Source: Kiritimatiellota bacterium | Lineage (GTDB): Bacteria > Verrucomicrobiota > Kiritimatiellia > JAAZAB01 | Length of the DNA stretch: 10,000 bases | Direction of reading: 5' to 3' | Assembly: GCA_008636095.1 (NCBI GenBank) | Contig: VSJD01000310.1 | Coordinates: 1-10,000, forward strand | In this document: piece after piece, positions 1 to 6,427 of the stretch | Numbering within the stretch: the stretch's first letter is position 1 | How the letters are laid out: each line of letters begins with the position of its first letter | Notes under the pieces: generated by a model | Told to the model about the DNA's origin: nothing | Seen by the model: the letters and a program-made list of their open reading frames with translations, nothing else | Databases searched by the model: none | Made by a program: the position numbers and the translations under genes

Positions 1-1
1 T

Positions 2-811
2 GAACCCAAACACCGCGCCATCATTTATGATAAATACAAGGGGCCGCATGATCTCAATGGGCTCTTGCGTAAGAGTGATGTCATTTTCGCATGCCTGCCG
101 ACGCCCTACGATGAGCATGCGCTCACCATAGACCTTTCGATTTATGACGATATGATGGCTGAAATCTGTCCGAAACTGGCCGGTAAGGGCAAGGTCGTCG
201 TCATTAAGTCCACCGTTGCGCCAGGCACGACCCAGCGGTATGCCCGTCGCTATCCGAAGGTGCCCTTTGCCATGAACCCCGAGTTCCTGACGGAAGCCAA
301 TTACCTGCAGGATTTCGTCAGTGCCGATCGGATTGTCGTAGGGGCTGATAACGACTGGGTAGCCCAGAAGGTGATTGATTTGTACCGGACTTGTTTCCCC
401 GCCGCGACGATTGTGCATCTGAGCACCGTGGCCGCTGAGATTGTCAAATACCAGGCTAACGTCATGCTGGCGGCCAAGGTTGCCTTGGCCAATGTGTTTT
501 ACGACCTTTGCCGGGCCCAAAACGTGAATTACGAGGACGTCAAAAAGGCCGTGGCATTGGATCCGCGCATTGGCCGCAGTCATTTGGATGTGACTTCCGA
601 ACGCGGTTTCGGCGGGAAATGTTTTCCCAAGGACCTGGGTGCCATCATTGGCCGCTGTCGTGAGCTGGGGGTTGATTGCCAGCTACTCGAAGCCGTGCAT
701 ACCTATAACCTGAGGATTCGCAAAGTGCGTGACTGGCGCGAAATTGCCGGCGCCACCGTCGGCGGTCGAATCTATCGCCGGGCCAAGGCGGGGAAAAATA
801 AAAAAAAATAG
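2..811 (+). CDS. UDP-glucose/GDP-mannose dehydrogenase family protein, 5'-partial, lacking C-terminal domain
   Basis: This is the 3' part of an NAD-dependent nucleotide-sugar 6-dehydrogenase, a family that oxidises for example UDP-glucose to UDP-glucuronate in the cytoplasm for polysaccharide synthesis. The reading frame is open from the first bases, so the start and the NAD-binding GxGxxG loop lie upstream of the window. Visible family landmarks are the CLPTP segment, NPEFLTEANYLQDF with its conserved Glu, the central helix AEIVKYQANVMLAAKVALAN with its Lys and Asn, and the catalytic-Cys motif GFGGKCFPKD (Cys codon at 620-622). Typical members carry about 100 more residues, the C-terminal UDP-binding domain. 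This one stops about 60 residues after the catalytic Cys with a Lys-rich tail (GKNKKK) encoded by an A-rich tract. The family call is secure; the exact substrate (UDP-Glc, UDP-ManNAc, UDP-GlcNAc or GDP-Man) cannot be read. It lies 98 bp before the flippase on the same strand. Confidence 0.88.
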   Translation, partial: EPKHRAIIYDKYKGPHDLNGLLRKSDVIFACLPTPYDEHALTIDLSIYDDMMAEICPKLAGKGKVVVIKSTVAPGTTQRYARRYPKVPFAMNPEFLTEANYLQDFVSADRIVVGADNDWVAQKVIDLYRTCFPAATIVHLSTVAAEIVKYQANVMLAAKVALANVFYDLCRAQNVNYEDVKKAVALDPRIGRSHLDVTSERGFGGKCFPKDLGAIIGRCRELGVDCQLLEAVHTYNLRIRKVRDWREIAGATVGGRIYRRAKAGKNKKK

Positions 812-823
812 TTTGGTCGCCAT

Positions 824-861
824 AAGGCGCATTATTCAAGAATCGCGCGTAGCGCCTTTTT
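824..861 (+). terminator. Possible weak rho-independent terminator
   Basis: AAGGCGC at 824-830 can pair with GCGCCTT at 852-858, and the second arm runs into a five-T tract (857-861). The 7-bp stem is GC-rich but the 21-nt loop is long, so this would be a weak or partial terminator. It lies 13 bp after the dehydrogenase stop codon and before the flippase, a plausible place for attenuation. Confidence 0.33.
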
Positions 862-909
862 CATTCGATGTTCGGCGTTTGCTTTGGTTGCGGCTTCTTT
901 TAAATATTC

Positions 910-2166
910 ATGAAATCATCAGATCACCTCCTGCGCCATAGCATACTGCTGATGGCGGCTTCGCAGGTGAGTAATGTGTCCAGTGTGCTCTTTCATATGT
1001 TTATGGGCCGCTGGCTGGCCCCTGCGGAATATGGCGTGCTTTCCTCAATGTTGGGCGTGGTTCTGATTGCCGGCATGCCGCTGGGCGCCCTGGGCACGGT
1101 TTTAATTTTCTTTACCGCACAACTGCTCCAACAGAACCGCGCCGGCGATATATTCCCGCTCATGCGCTCCTGGGCGTTGAAGCTCCTGGTCATTTCCATT
1201 CCCCTGCTGGTGATGGGCTTCCTGTTCAGTCAGCCGCTGGCCGAATTCTTTAAATTGCCGGATCGGAGCGCACTTTTTATGGTCCTTATAATTCTGGCCA
1301 TGACCTTTTTTACGCCGGTCATCAGTGCCCCTTTGGGTGGCATTCAAGCCTTCGGGTGGGGGTCCGCATCTGGAATTAGCTGGGGCGTTATGCGGCTGGT
1401 TGTTGGTGGCGCCCTCGTTTATTTTGTCGCCGCCTCAGCCAAGTGGGCCCTGGTAGGACATGGGGTGGGGGTGATTGTCAGCGTGGGCATTGCCATGGCC
1501 GGACTATGGGTCATTCTGCGCAACAGCTTGCCCACGGATCAAGCTTTGCCAGGCACCCATGACTATTTATGGCGTACCCTCGTGGTGATGGCCTGTTTTT
1601 CATTCCTAATGAACGCCGACATACTGATTGTGAAGCATTATTTTTCGCCGGATCAATCGGGGTTTTATGCGCGCGCGGCCACAATTGGGCGCATGATCAT
1701 TTTTCTGCCCATGCCGATTGCCGGCGCGTTGTTTCCAAAGACGGTGTCTGATGGCGCTACGAGTGCTCAACATAACAGGCTCCTGTGGAAGGCGCTCTTT
1801 TATACGGCGATTATTATTATTCCGGGTGCCCTGGTCTGCGCGCTTTTTCCGCAATTGCCGCTCGGTGTCCTCTATCACGACTGGCAACCTGACGCGGCCA
1901 TGTGCCGGCTGGTGCGCTGCACGATTTGGGCCATGATTCCCCTGAGTTTGGCGTTCATCATCATGAATTTTGAACTATCCCAGAACCGGTTCCGGATCAT
2001 CTTGCCCTTAATCCTATGCGTGTCCGGCTATTTAATCGGGGTTGCGCTCTGGCACAATTCCATCCTTCAGATCGTGGCGATCCTGGCGACGGTCAGCGTC
2101 ATGGCTTTACTGGCACTGGTCTGGTGGCTGCCGTGGAGCGGGAAGGGCGTTTCGGTTGTTTCTTGA
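910..2166 (+). CDS. Oligosaccharide flippase, Wzx/MOP-superfamily-like
   Basis: The 418-residue protein is almost entirely hydrophobic, with about 12 predicted membrane segments (for example near residues 45-70, 90-107, 121-140, 160-175, 183-203 and 220-240, and several in the last 130 residues). The opening, with LFHMFMGRWLAPAEYGVLSS around residues 27-46, and a central segment around residues 235-268 (NADILIVKHYF then SGFYARAATIGR) resemble polysaccharide-biosynthesis flippases of the MOP superfamily. These move undecaprenyl-linked sugar units from the inner to the outer leaflet of the cytoplasmic membrane. No convincing Shine-Dalgarno precedes ATG 910 (the upstream bases are T/A-rich). The in-frame ATG at 952 is an alternative, but the first 14 residues look like the usual amphipathic lead-in, so 910 is preferred. 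The neighbours, sugar-nucleotide enzymes and a glycosyltransferase, fit this role. A MATE-like transporter of another substrate is less likely. Confidence 0.85.
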   Translation: MKSSDHLLRHSILLMAASQVSNVSSVLFHMFMGRWLAPAEYGVLSSMLGVVLIAGMPLGALGTVLIFFTAQLLQQNRAGDIFPLMRSWALKLLVISIPLLVMGFLFSQPLAEFFKLPDRSALFMVLIILAMTFFTPVISAPLGGIQAFGWGSASGISWGVMRLVVGGALVYFVAASAKWALVGHGVGVIVSVGIAMAGLWVILRNSLPTDQALPGTHDYLWRTLVVMACFSFLMNADILIVKHYFSPDQSGFYARAATIGRMIIFLPMPIAGALFPKTVSDGATSAQHNRLLWKALFYTAIIIIPGALVCALFPQLPLGVLYHDWQPDAAMCRLVRCTIWAMIPLSLAFIIMNFELSQNRFRIILPLILCVSGYLIGVALWHNSILQIVAILATVSVMALLALVWWLPWSGKGVSVVS

Positions 2167-2226
2167 CATTCTGCTGCCGTCGAATAATCATTCAAACAAG
2201 TTGATTTTTAATTAAGGTTCTAAGTA

Positions 2227-2244
2227 AATCCTGTTAATCCCGTC
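2227..2244. repeat. Imperfect tandem 9-bp repeat in an AT-rich intergenic region
   Basis: Two adjacent 9-mers, AATCCTGTT and AATCCCGTC, match at 7 of 9 positions and are followed by AAAATCTTTTT. The surrounding 171-bp gap (2167-2337) is much more AT-rich than the genes: 17 of 60 bases at 2221-2280 are G or C. A second ATCTTTTT copy lies at 2268-2275 (the first is at 2248-2255). No strong terminator hairpin is visible in the gap. TTGACA at 2163-2168 overlaps the flippase stop and TTGACG lies at 2300-2305, but neither has a good -10 box at normal spacing, so the promoter of the next operon remains unlocated. Confidence 0.5.
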
Positions 2245-2337
2245 AAAATCTTTTTGTGAAAACCAATATCTTTTTCTTCAACTGACTGACGAATAAGAAT
2301 TGACGGTCTTCTGCAGGGCACGGATGGGTGATTACAT

Positions 2338-3288
2338 ATGCATTCCCAATTCAAACGCATCCTGGTGACCGGCGCGACCGGATTCCTCGGGCATCATATC
2401 GTTCCTGCCCTGCGCGCATCGTTCAAGGCTGAAATTATTGGCGTGGGGCGAAAAGATTACGACCTGCTGGTCGGTGGCCAGGCCGAAGCCATGCTGGCCG
2501 CCATCAAACCTGATGCGATCATTCACTTGGCCGCCAGGGTGGGTGGGATTATCGCCAATGAAAAATATCCAGCCGAATTTTTCTATCAGAACGTAACTAT
2601 CAACACGGCACTATTTCATGCCGCCTATAAGGCCGGGATCAAGAAACTGCTGACCTTAATGGGAGGCTGTTCATATCCGGCCAAGGCGTCATCACCCATT
2701 GGCGAAGATCAAATGTGGAATGGTTTTCCCCAATCCGAAAGCGCCAGTTATTCGGTAGCCAAGAAAATAATATTGGTCCAGTCGGCGACCTACCGCCAGC
2801 AATACGGATTTAATTCCATCGTATTGGTTCCCGGTAATGTCTATGGCGAATGGGACAATTTCAACCTGGAAAGTGCCCATGTGATCCCAGCACTCATCCG
2901 AAGATACGCGGAGGCCGCCGAACAGAACCTTCCCGAAGTAACGGCATTCGGCACCGGCCGTCCGACGCGTGATTTTGTCTATGCCGGTGATGTGGCCGCC
3001 ACGATTCCCTGGTTTCTGACAAACTATGACAACAGCGAGCCAGTCAATATATCCACCGGCACACGGATAACGATCCGGGAACTGGCGGAAACCGTAAAAA
3101 AAGCGACTGGGTACAAAGGGCGTATTGTGTGGGACGAATCCAAACCCGACGGCCAAATGGACAAGATATTTGATGTAACGCGCTTGTATGGACTGGGTTT
3201 ACGTTGCCAGACGAAGCTTGACCAGGGCTTGGCGCGCACCGTCAAATGGTTTTTACAGGCCCGCCAGGAAGGCACGGTGCGATTATGA
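2338..3288 (+). CDS. GDP-L-fucose synthase-like NAD(P)-dependent epimerase/reductase (extended SDR)
   Basis: This 316-residue extended SDR has the Rossmann motif TGATGFLG (residues 11-18) and family features of GDP-fucose synthase/WcaG: HLAARVGGI (63-71), GCSYP around Cys111, EDQMWNGFP (123-131), YSVAK (Tyr138, Lys142), YRQQYGFN, DNFNLESAHVIPALIRR with His181, and TRDFVYAGD. That family epimerises C3/C5 and reduces C4 of a GDP-4-keto-6-deoxy sugar; relatives in Campylobacter act on GDP-heptose intermediates. Cys111 and His181 align with the epimerisation acid/base pair (Cys109 and His179 of E. coli GDP-fucose synthase). The Ser/Thr normally two residues before that Cys appears as Gly109. The gene opens a three-gene operon and overlaps the next by 4 bp. 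Its partnership with an HddA-like kinase, and no 4,6-dehydratase in view, favour a GDP-heptose-type substrate over GDP-fucose, but this is inference. A weak GGATGGG lies about 10 bp before the start. Confidence 0.85.
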   Translation: MHSQFKRILVTGATGFLGHHIVPALRASFKAEIIGVGRKDYDLLVGGQAEAMLAAIKPDAIIHLAARVGGIIANEKYPAEFFYQNVTINTALFHAAYKAGIKKLLTLMGGCSYPAKASSPIGEDQMWNGFPQSESASYSVAKKIILVQSATYRQQYGFNSIVLVPGNVYGEWDNFNLESAHVIPALIRRYAEAAEQNLPEVTAFGTGRPTRDFVYAGDVAATIPWFLTNYDNSEPVNISTGTRITIRELAETVKKATGYKGRIVWDESKPDGQMDKIFDVTRLYGLGLRCQTKLDQGLARTVKWFLQARQEGTVRL

Positions 3289-4088
3289 TGCCGCCGGAAA
3301 TCATTGTGTTGGGCGGCAAAGGTTTTGTAGGGGCGGCCATAGTCGCGGAGGCAAGCCGGCAAGGCCGCGACGTAATTGCTGTTGATCTGGTTGAGTATCA
3401 GGCCCGCGTCGGCGCGGCGTGTCGGGTGCTGATTAACGCCAACGGCAATTCCAGGAAGTATCTGGCCGATAAAGACCCCAAGCTTGAGTTTGACGCATCA
3501 GTGCAAAGCGTGTTTCATGCGTTGCATGACTTTCGGTTCGATCATTATGTTCAGCTTTCGACAATCGATGTCTATGCCGACAAAGGTAATCCGGCATTAA
3601 ACTCCGAGCAGGCGCCGATTGATCCGTTATGCCTTTCCCGTTACGGCCATCATAAATGGCTGGCGGAGGAATTAGTTCGTTTTAATGCCCGGTCGTGGCT
3701 GATTGTCCGCATGGGTGGTTTTGTCGGGCCCGGGTTGAAAAAAAACTCGATCTATGACATTCTTAAGGGATTGCCTTTGCGGGTGCATCCGGATTCGTGC
3801 TACCAATACCAGCATAACGCCGATCTGGCCCGAATTGTGCTGGAATTGGTTGATCGGCAGGTATTCAATGAGATTTTTAATGTTGCCGGGGAAGGGGTGA
3901 TCTCATTGTGCGAAGTGGCGGCAATGGTTCCGGGATACGATCTGAGTCAGTTTCTACCCGGAGCCGTGATCGAGCGCTGTGATGTTAATATCGGGAAAAT
4001 ACAAAAGATCTGCCCTGTTTCTCAAACGTGCGCAACAGTGTCCGCTTTCATCAAGCAGGTTTTAACCGGAAAAGAGGTGTTGGCATGA
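3285..4088 (+). CDS. NAD-dependent epimerase/dehydratase family protein (extended SDR)
   Basis: The 267-residue protein has an SDR nucleotide-binding loop, GGKGFVG (residues 10-16), a catalytic-type Ser in QLSTIDVYAD (Ser92) and a YxxxK pair in SRYGHHKWLAEE (Tyr120, Lys124). The mid-region VRMGGFVGPG and the later HNADLARIVLELVD are typical of sugar-nucleotide epimerases and dehydratases. It is shorter than the usual 310-340 residues, mainly through a compact segment between the cofactor loop and the catalytic Ser (residues 35-75). The start is set at ATG 3285, which overlaps the preceding TGA stop as ATGA; a longer frame from 3246 would add 13 residues inside the upstream gene and is not favoured. 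It sits between two sugar-nucleotide genes with ATGA overlaps on both sides, so it probably acts on the same sugar. The exact reaction cannot be read from sequence. Confidence 0.8.
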   Translation: MMPPEIIVLGGKGFVGAAIVAEASRQGRDVIAVDLVEYQARVGAACRVLINANGNSRKYLADKDPKLEFDASVQSVFHALHDFRFDHYVQLSTIDVYADKGNPALNSEQAPIDPLCLSRYGHHKWLAEELVRFNARSWLIVRMGGFVGPGLKKNSIYDILKGLPLRVHPDSCYQYQHNADLARIVLELVDRQVFNEIFNVAGEGVISLCEVAAMVPGYDLSQFLPGAVIERCDVNIGKIQKICPVSQTCATVSAFIKQVLTGKEVLA

Positions 4089-5065
4089 TCATATCGCGCA
4101 CGCCATTTCGGGTAAGTTTTTTTGGCGGGGGCACGGATTTCCCGTATTTTTATGAAAAGCATGGCGGCGCCGTCCTCCTGGCCACCATCAATCAGTATTG
4201 TTATCTTTCCATCCACAAACTGAGCCCGTTCTTCAAACATCGTTTCCGCGCCAGTTATGCGAAAACGGAGTCGGTGTTGCAACCGCAAGAGTTTCAGCAT
4301 CCGCTAGTCCGCGAATGCCTCCTGCACCTGGATATTCAAGAGGGATTGGAAATATCCCATGTAGCCGATCTGCCCGGTCGAACCGGTATGGGCACTTCTT
4401 CCTCCTTCACGGTTGGCCTTCTCCATGCTCTGCATGCCTTTCGTGGCGACCGGGTGACGGCAGAGGACTTGGCCCGTGAGGCCGTTCATGTGGAACGCGT
4501 GCGGGTCGGTGATGACGGCGGTCACCAGGATCAGTACGCCGCCGCCTACGGCGGCTTCCTGCGGCTGGACTTTTCGGCCGGGCCGAAAGTCGCAGTGAAA
4601 AAACTGTCCTTGCCGTCCGCGCGCTTGCGCGCGCTGGAGGAACGGTTGATGCTGTTCTACACCGGCGTGGAACAATCTTCCGAGAATATTCTGCGTGAAC
4701 AGAAACAGCGTGCCCCGCAGAACGTGGCGCATTTACAGGAAATGAAGTCTCTTGTAGATGAAGCCGAGCGCGTGCTGGAGGCTGGACGCGACTTGGACGA
4801 TTTTGGCGCTCTTCTGCACCATACCTGGGAGTTGAAGAAAGGCCTCTCCACGGGGATCTCCACCCCCGCCATGGATCAGGCTTATGCAGCGGCGTGTCGG
4901 GTCGGCGCGCTGGGCGGCAAGCTTCTCGGTGCGGGAGGACGCGGTTTCCTGCTTATGTTTGCGCCGCCGGACAGGCGGAACAAGGTTCGTGATGCGCTGA
5001 GCTTCTATCAGCCGGTACCCATATCCATGGCGGGCGACGGCTCCCGGATTATCTTTCAATCCTAA
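4085..5065 (+). CDS. GHMP-family sugar kinase, D-glycero-D-manno-heptose 7-phosphate kinase (HddA)-like
   Basis: The 326-residue protein begins MIISRTPFRVSFFGGGTDFP, the characteristic opening of HddA-like GHMP kinases. The ATP-binding loop is LPGRTGMGTSSSF (residues 96-108) and the C-terminal GHMP motif is KLLGAGGRGFLL (279-290). HddA phosphorylates the anomeric position of heptose 7-phosphate, leading to GDP-D-glycero-alpha-D-manno-heptose for S-layer glycans, capsules or O-antigens. HVERVRVGDDGGHQDQYAAAYGG (around 137-159) includes the GGHQDQ segment typical of this subgroup. The start at ATG 4085 forms an ATGA overlap with the preceding stop and has a good GAGG Shine-Dalgarno at 4074-4077; the earlier in-frame codon at 4028 is inside the upstream gene. 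GmhA, GmhB and HddC are not in the window. Relatives acting on other sugars (fucokinase or galactokinase types) are possible, so the substrate is inferred. Confidence 0.82.
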   Translation: MIISRTPFRVSFFGGGTDFPYFYEKHGGAVLLATINQYCYLSIHKLSPFFKHRFRASYAKTESVLQPQEFQHPLVRECLLHLDIQEGLEISHVADLPGRTGMGTSSSFTVGLLHALHAFRGDRVTAEDLAREAVHVERVRVGDDGGHQDQYAAAYGGFLRLDFSAGPKVAVKKLSLPSARLRALEERLMLFYTGVEQSSENILREQKQRAPQNVAHLQEMKSLVDEAERVLEAGRDLDDFGALLHHTWELKKGLSTGISTPAMDQAYAAACRVGALGGKLLGAGGRGFLLMFAPPDRRNKVRDALSFYQPVPISMAGDGSRIIFQS

Positions 5066-5071
5066 CCCGGA

Positions 5072-6301
5072 CTAAGGCCGGCCCAGGCGGGCAAACCGGA
5101 TCAAAGTCTCCGCGGTTTGCTTCGCGATATGTTCGGGATTGAATTCGGCCAGCGCCTTGGCCCGTCCCTTCTGCCCCATCTCGCGCCGCCGCACGGTATT
5201 CTGTTTAAGAATAGCCAGTTTTTGTAGAAATTCATCGGCGGAATTCGGGTCAAACAGCACCCCTTCCTGACCTTCCGTGACAATTTCCTGGATACCCTCC
5301 AGCCGGCACGCCAGCACCGGCAGGGCGCACATCATACTGTGGATCAAGGCGCCGGTCACATGGAAATGATCCGTGCTTTGCCCGATGCGCATGACTAATC
5401 CAATATCCGCGGCGTTGAGATGCGCATTCACGTCCGCATGGGATGCCAGCCAGCCGGCAAAAATGATTTGAGTCTGCAGTTGATGCTTTTGGACCAGTTC
5501 CCGCAGAGGTTTCAGGTCCGGTCCGCCTCCGATAATCAATAGTTTCAGATGCGGATCCGACTTCAATGCCGGGAGCATCCAGCCGGTGACACGGAGAATT
5601 CCCTTGTTCGGATGCAGGATGCCGTGATGACAAAGCACCACATCCGCATTGCCAAACCCCAGTTTGCGTCGCACCGCCACGGCGTCACCGGGCACAAAGA
5701 GATCGGGGAGCACGGCGTCCCGGGCTACCACCACGCGCTCGGGCGACACCCCCTGCGCAATCAAATGGCGCCGCAGGCTTTCTGATCGCGTAAAAAGACC
5801 GGCCGCCTTCAGCCAGCTATGCCGGTCAATGGCGTCGAGCCGCTTCTCTAACAGTCGTAGCCAGGAGAAATTTTCACTGTAAATGCTAATAAAAAAATCG
5901 CAGACCGTTATTGCCAGCGGACGGCCGGAAATCATCTGCATCAGGCGGCCCTGCGCCGGCAGACTGCTCTCGTCAATCCAAATCAGATCGGCGCGCCAAA
6001 CAAAACGAAAGTAAAGCGCAATGAAGGGCAGGCAGGCATACCAGAGCAAAGCCTTTGCAACCTTATCAAACGTACTGGCCCTATTGACCGAAAAGGGTAA
6101 AAAGAGATAGCGAACCCCGGGGAACCGGTACTGAGCGCCCGCCTGACGGCGATTAGGCCCCACATAGAGCGCTTCACACTGCTGGCCCAACTGCCGTAGC
6201 ACCTCGGGAATGATCGGATACAATTCCTTATGATCATGGACCCCGTACCGGTAAAGCAAGGCCACGCGTAAGGGATCCTTCCTGGATGCCGGTTCAGTCA
6301 T
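5072..6301 (-). CDS. Glycosyltransferase, GT-B fold, family 4-like
   Basis: This 409-residue protein has two Rossmann-like halves typical of GT-B glycosyltransferases. The C-terminal donor-binding half shows HHGILHPNKG (225-234, with the conserved Lys), LLIIGGGPDLKPL (254-266), the IIFAGWL and LNAADIGLV strands, then ALPVLACRLEGIQEIV (326-341). Such enzymes add a sugar from an NDP- or lipid-linked donor to a growing glycan at the cytoplasmic membrane face. The usual EX7E signature before ALPV is not intact: His321 takes the place of the second Glu. A hydrophobic stretch at 85-101 (LLWYACLPFIALYFRFV) may sit on the membrane. The start codon (complement of 6299-6301) has an AAAGGAAAG Shine-Dalgarno just upstream. 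The gene runs opposite to its neighbours: its stop is 6 bp from the kinase stop and its start is divergent from the radical SAM gene across a region with an FNR-type site. Confidence 0.82.
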   Translation of the reverse strand: MTEPASRKDPLRVALLYRYGVHDHKELYPIIPEVLRQLGQQCEALYVGPNRRQAGAQYRFPGVRYLFLPFSVNRASTFDKVAKALLWYACLPFIALYFRFVWRADLIWIDESSLPAQGRLMQMISGRPLAITVCDFFISIYSENFSWLRLLEKRLDAIDRHSWLKAAGLFTRSESLRRHLIAQGVSPERVVVARDAVLPDLFVPGDAVAVRRKLGFGNADVVLCHHGILHPNKGILRVTGWMLPALKSDPHLKLLIIGGGPDLKPLRELVQKHQLQTQIIFAGWLASHADVNAHLNAADIGLVMRIGQSTDHFHVTGALIHSMMCALPVLACRLEGIQEIVTEGQEGVLFDPNSADEFLQKLAILKQNTVRRREMGQKGRAKALAEFNPEHIAKQTAETLIRFARLGRP

Positions 6302-6329
6302 ATTGCCATCTTTCCTTTAGGCGGCTTTT

Positions 6330-6343
6330 TTGATCACAATCAA
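6330..6343. promoter_or_regulatory. Perfect FNR/CRP-superfamily palindrome (FNR box)
   Basis: TTGAT-CACA-ATCAA matches the established FNR/Anr consensus TTGAT-N4-ATCAA at all ten specified positions. It lies in the 126-bp divergent intergenic region, 84 nt before the start codon of the radical SAM gene and 28 nt before that of the glycosyltransferase. With the candidate -10 TAAAAT at 6368-6373, the centre falls near -43 for rightward transcription, close to the -41.5 of FNR-activated class II promoters. For leftward transcription it would lie in the leader or core promoter, where it could repress. The match is seen directly; binding by an FNR-type regulator and the direction of control are inferred. 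Confidence 0.6.
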
Positions 6344-6354
6344 CAACAAGCTGC

Positions 6355-6381
6355 TTGCTCAAACCACTAAAATAGTATAAA
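6355..6381 (+). promoter_or_regulatory. Candidate AT-rich core promoter for the radical SAM genes
   Basis: TAAAAT (6368-6373) is one base from the -10 consensus and TATAAA (6376-6381) is a nearby alternative; TTGCTC (6355-6360) is a weak -35 candidate for the latter at 15-bp spacing. An activator-dependent promoter with a poor -35, served by the FNR-type box at 6330-6343, would fit. On the opposite strand TATACT (complement of 6374-6379) could be the -10 of the glycosyltransferase gene, so divergent promoters may overlap. Confidence 0.32.
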
Positions 6382-6427
6382 CAATTCCCGGTCGTGTGAA
6401 CACTGAAATGACACCCAATCTGAGACC

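Noticed and set aside
729..941. Continuation of the dehydrogenase in another frame after the A tract
   Set aside because: The translated residues do not resemble the C-terminal domain of the family, so a frameshift does not explain the short protein.
2163..2188. TTGACA followed by AATAAT as a promoter
   Set aside because: The spacing is only 14 bp, too short for a normal sigma-70-type promoter, and the -35 overlaps the flippase stop codon.
2692..3156. A 154-codon minus-strand frame inside the fucose-synthase-like gene
   Set aside because: It is a shadow of a strongly supported coding sequence, with no motif and no independent start signal.
3246..3284. Upstream extension of the second SDR gene
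   Set aside because: The extra 13 residues fall inside the preceding gene and come before the normal SDR N-terminus; ATG 3285 gives a standard ATGA overlap.
4028..4084. Upstream extension of the GHMP kinase
   Set aside because: Family members begin at the MIISRTPFR-type opening, and ATG 4085 has a GAGG Shine-Dalgarno at proper spacing.
4541..4555. GC-rich hairpin GCCGCC-TAC-GGCGGC
   Set aside because: It is inside the kinase gene in conserved coding sequence (AAAYGG) with no T-run, so it is explained by Ala and Gly codons.
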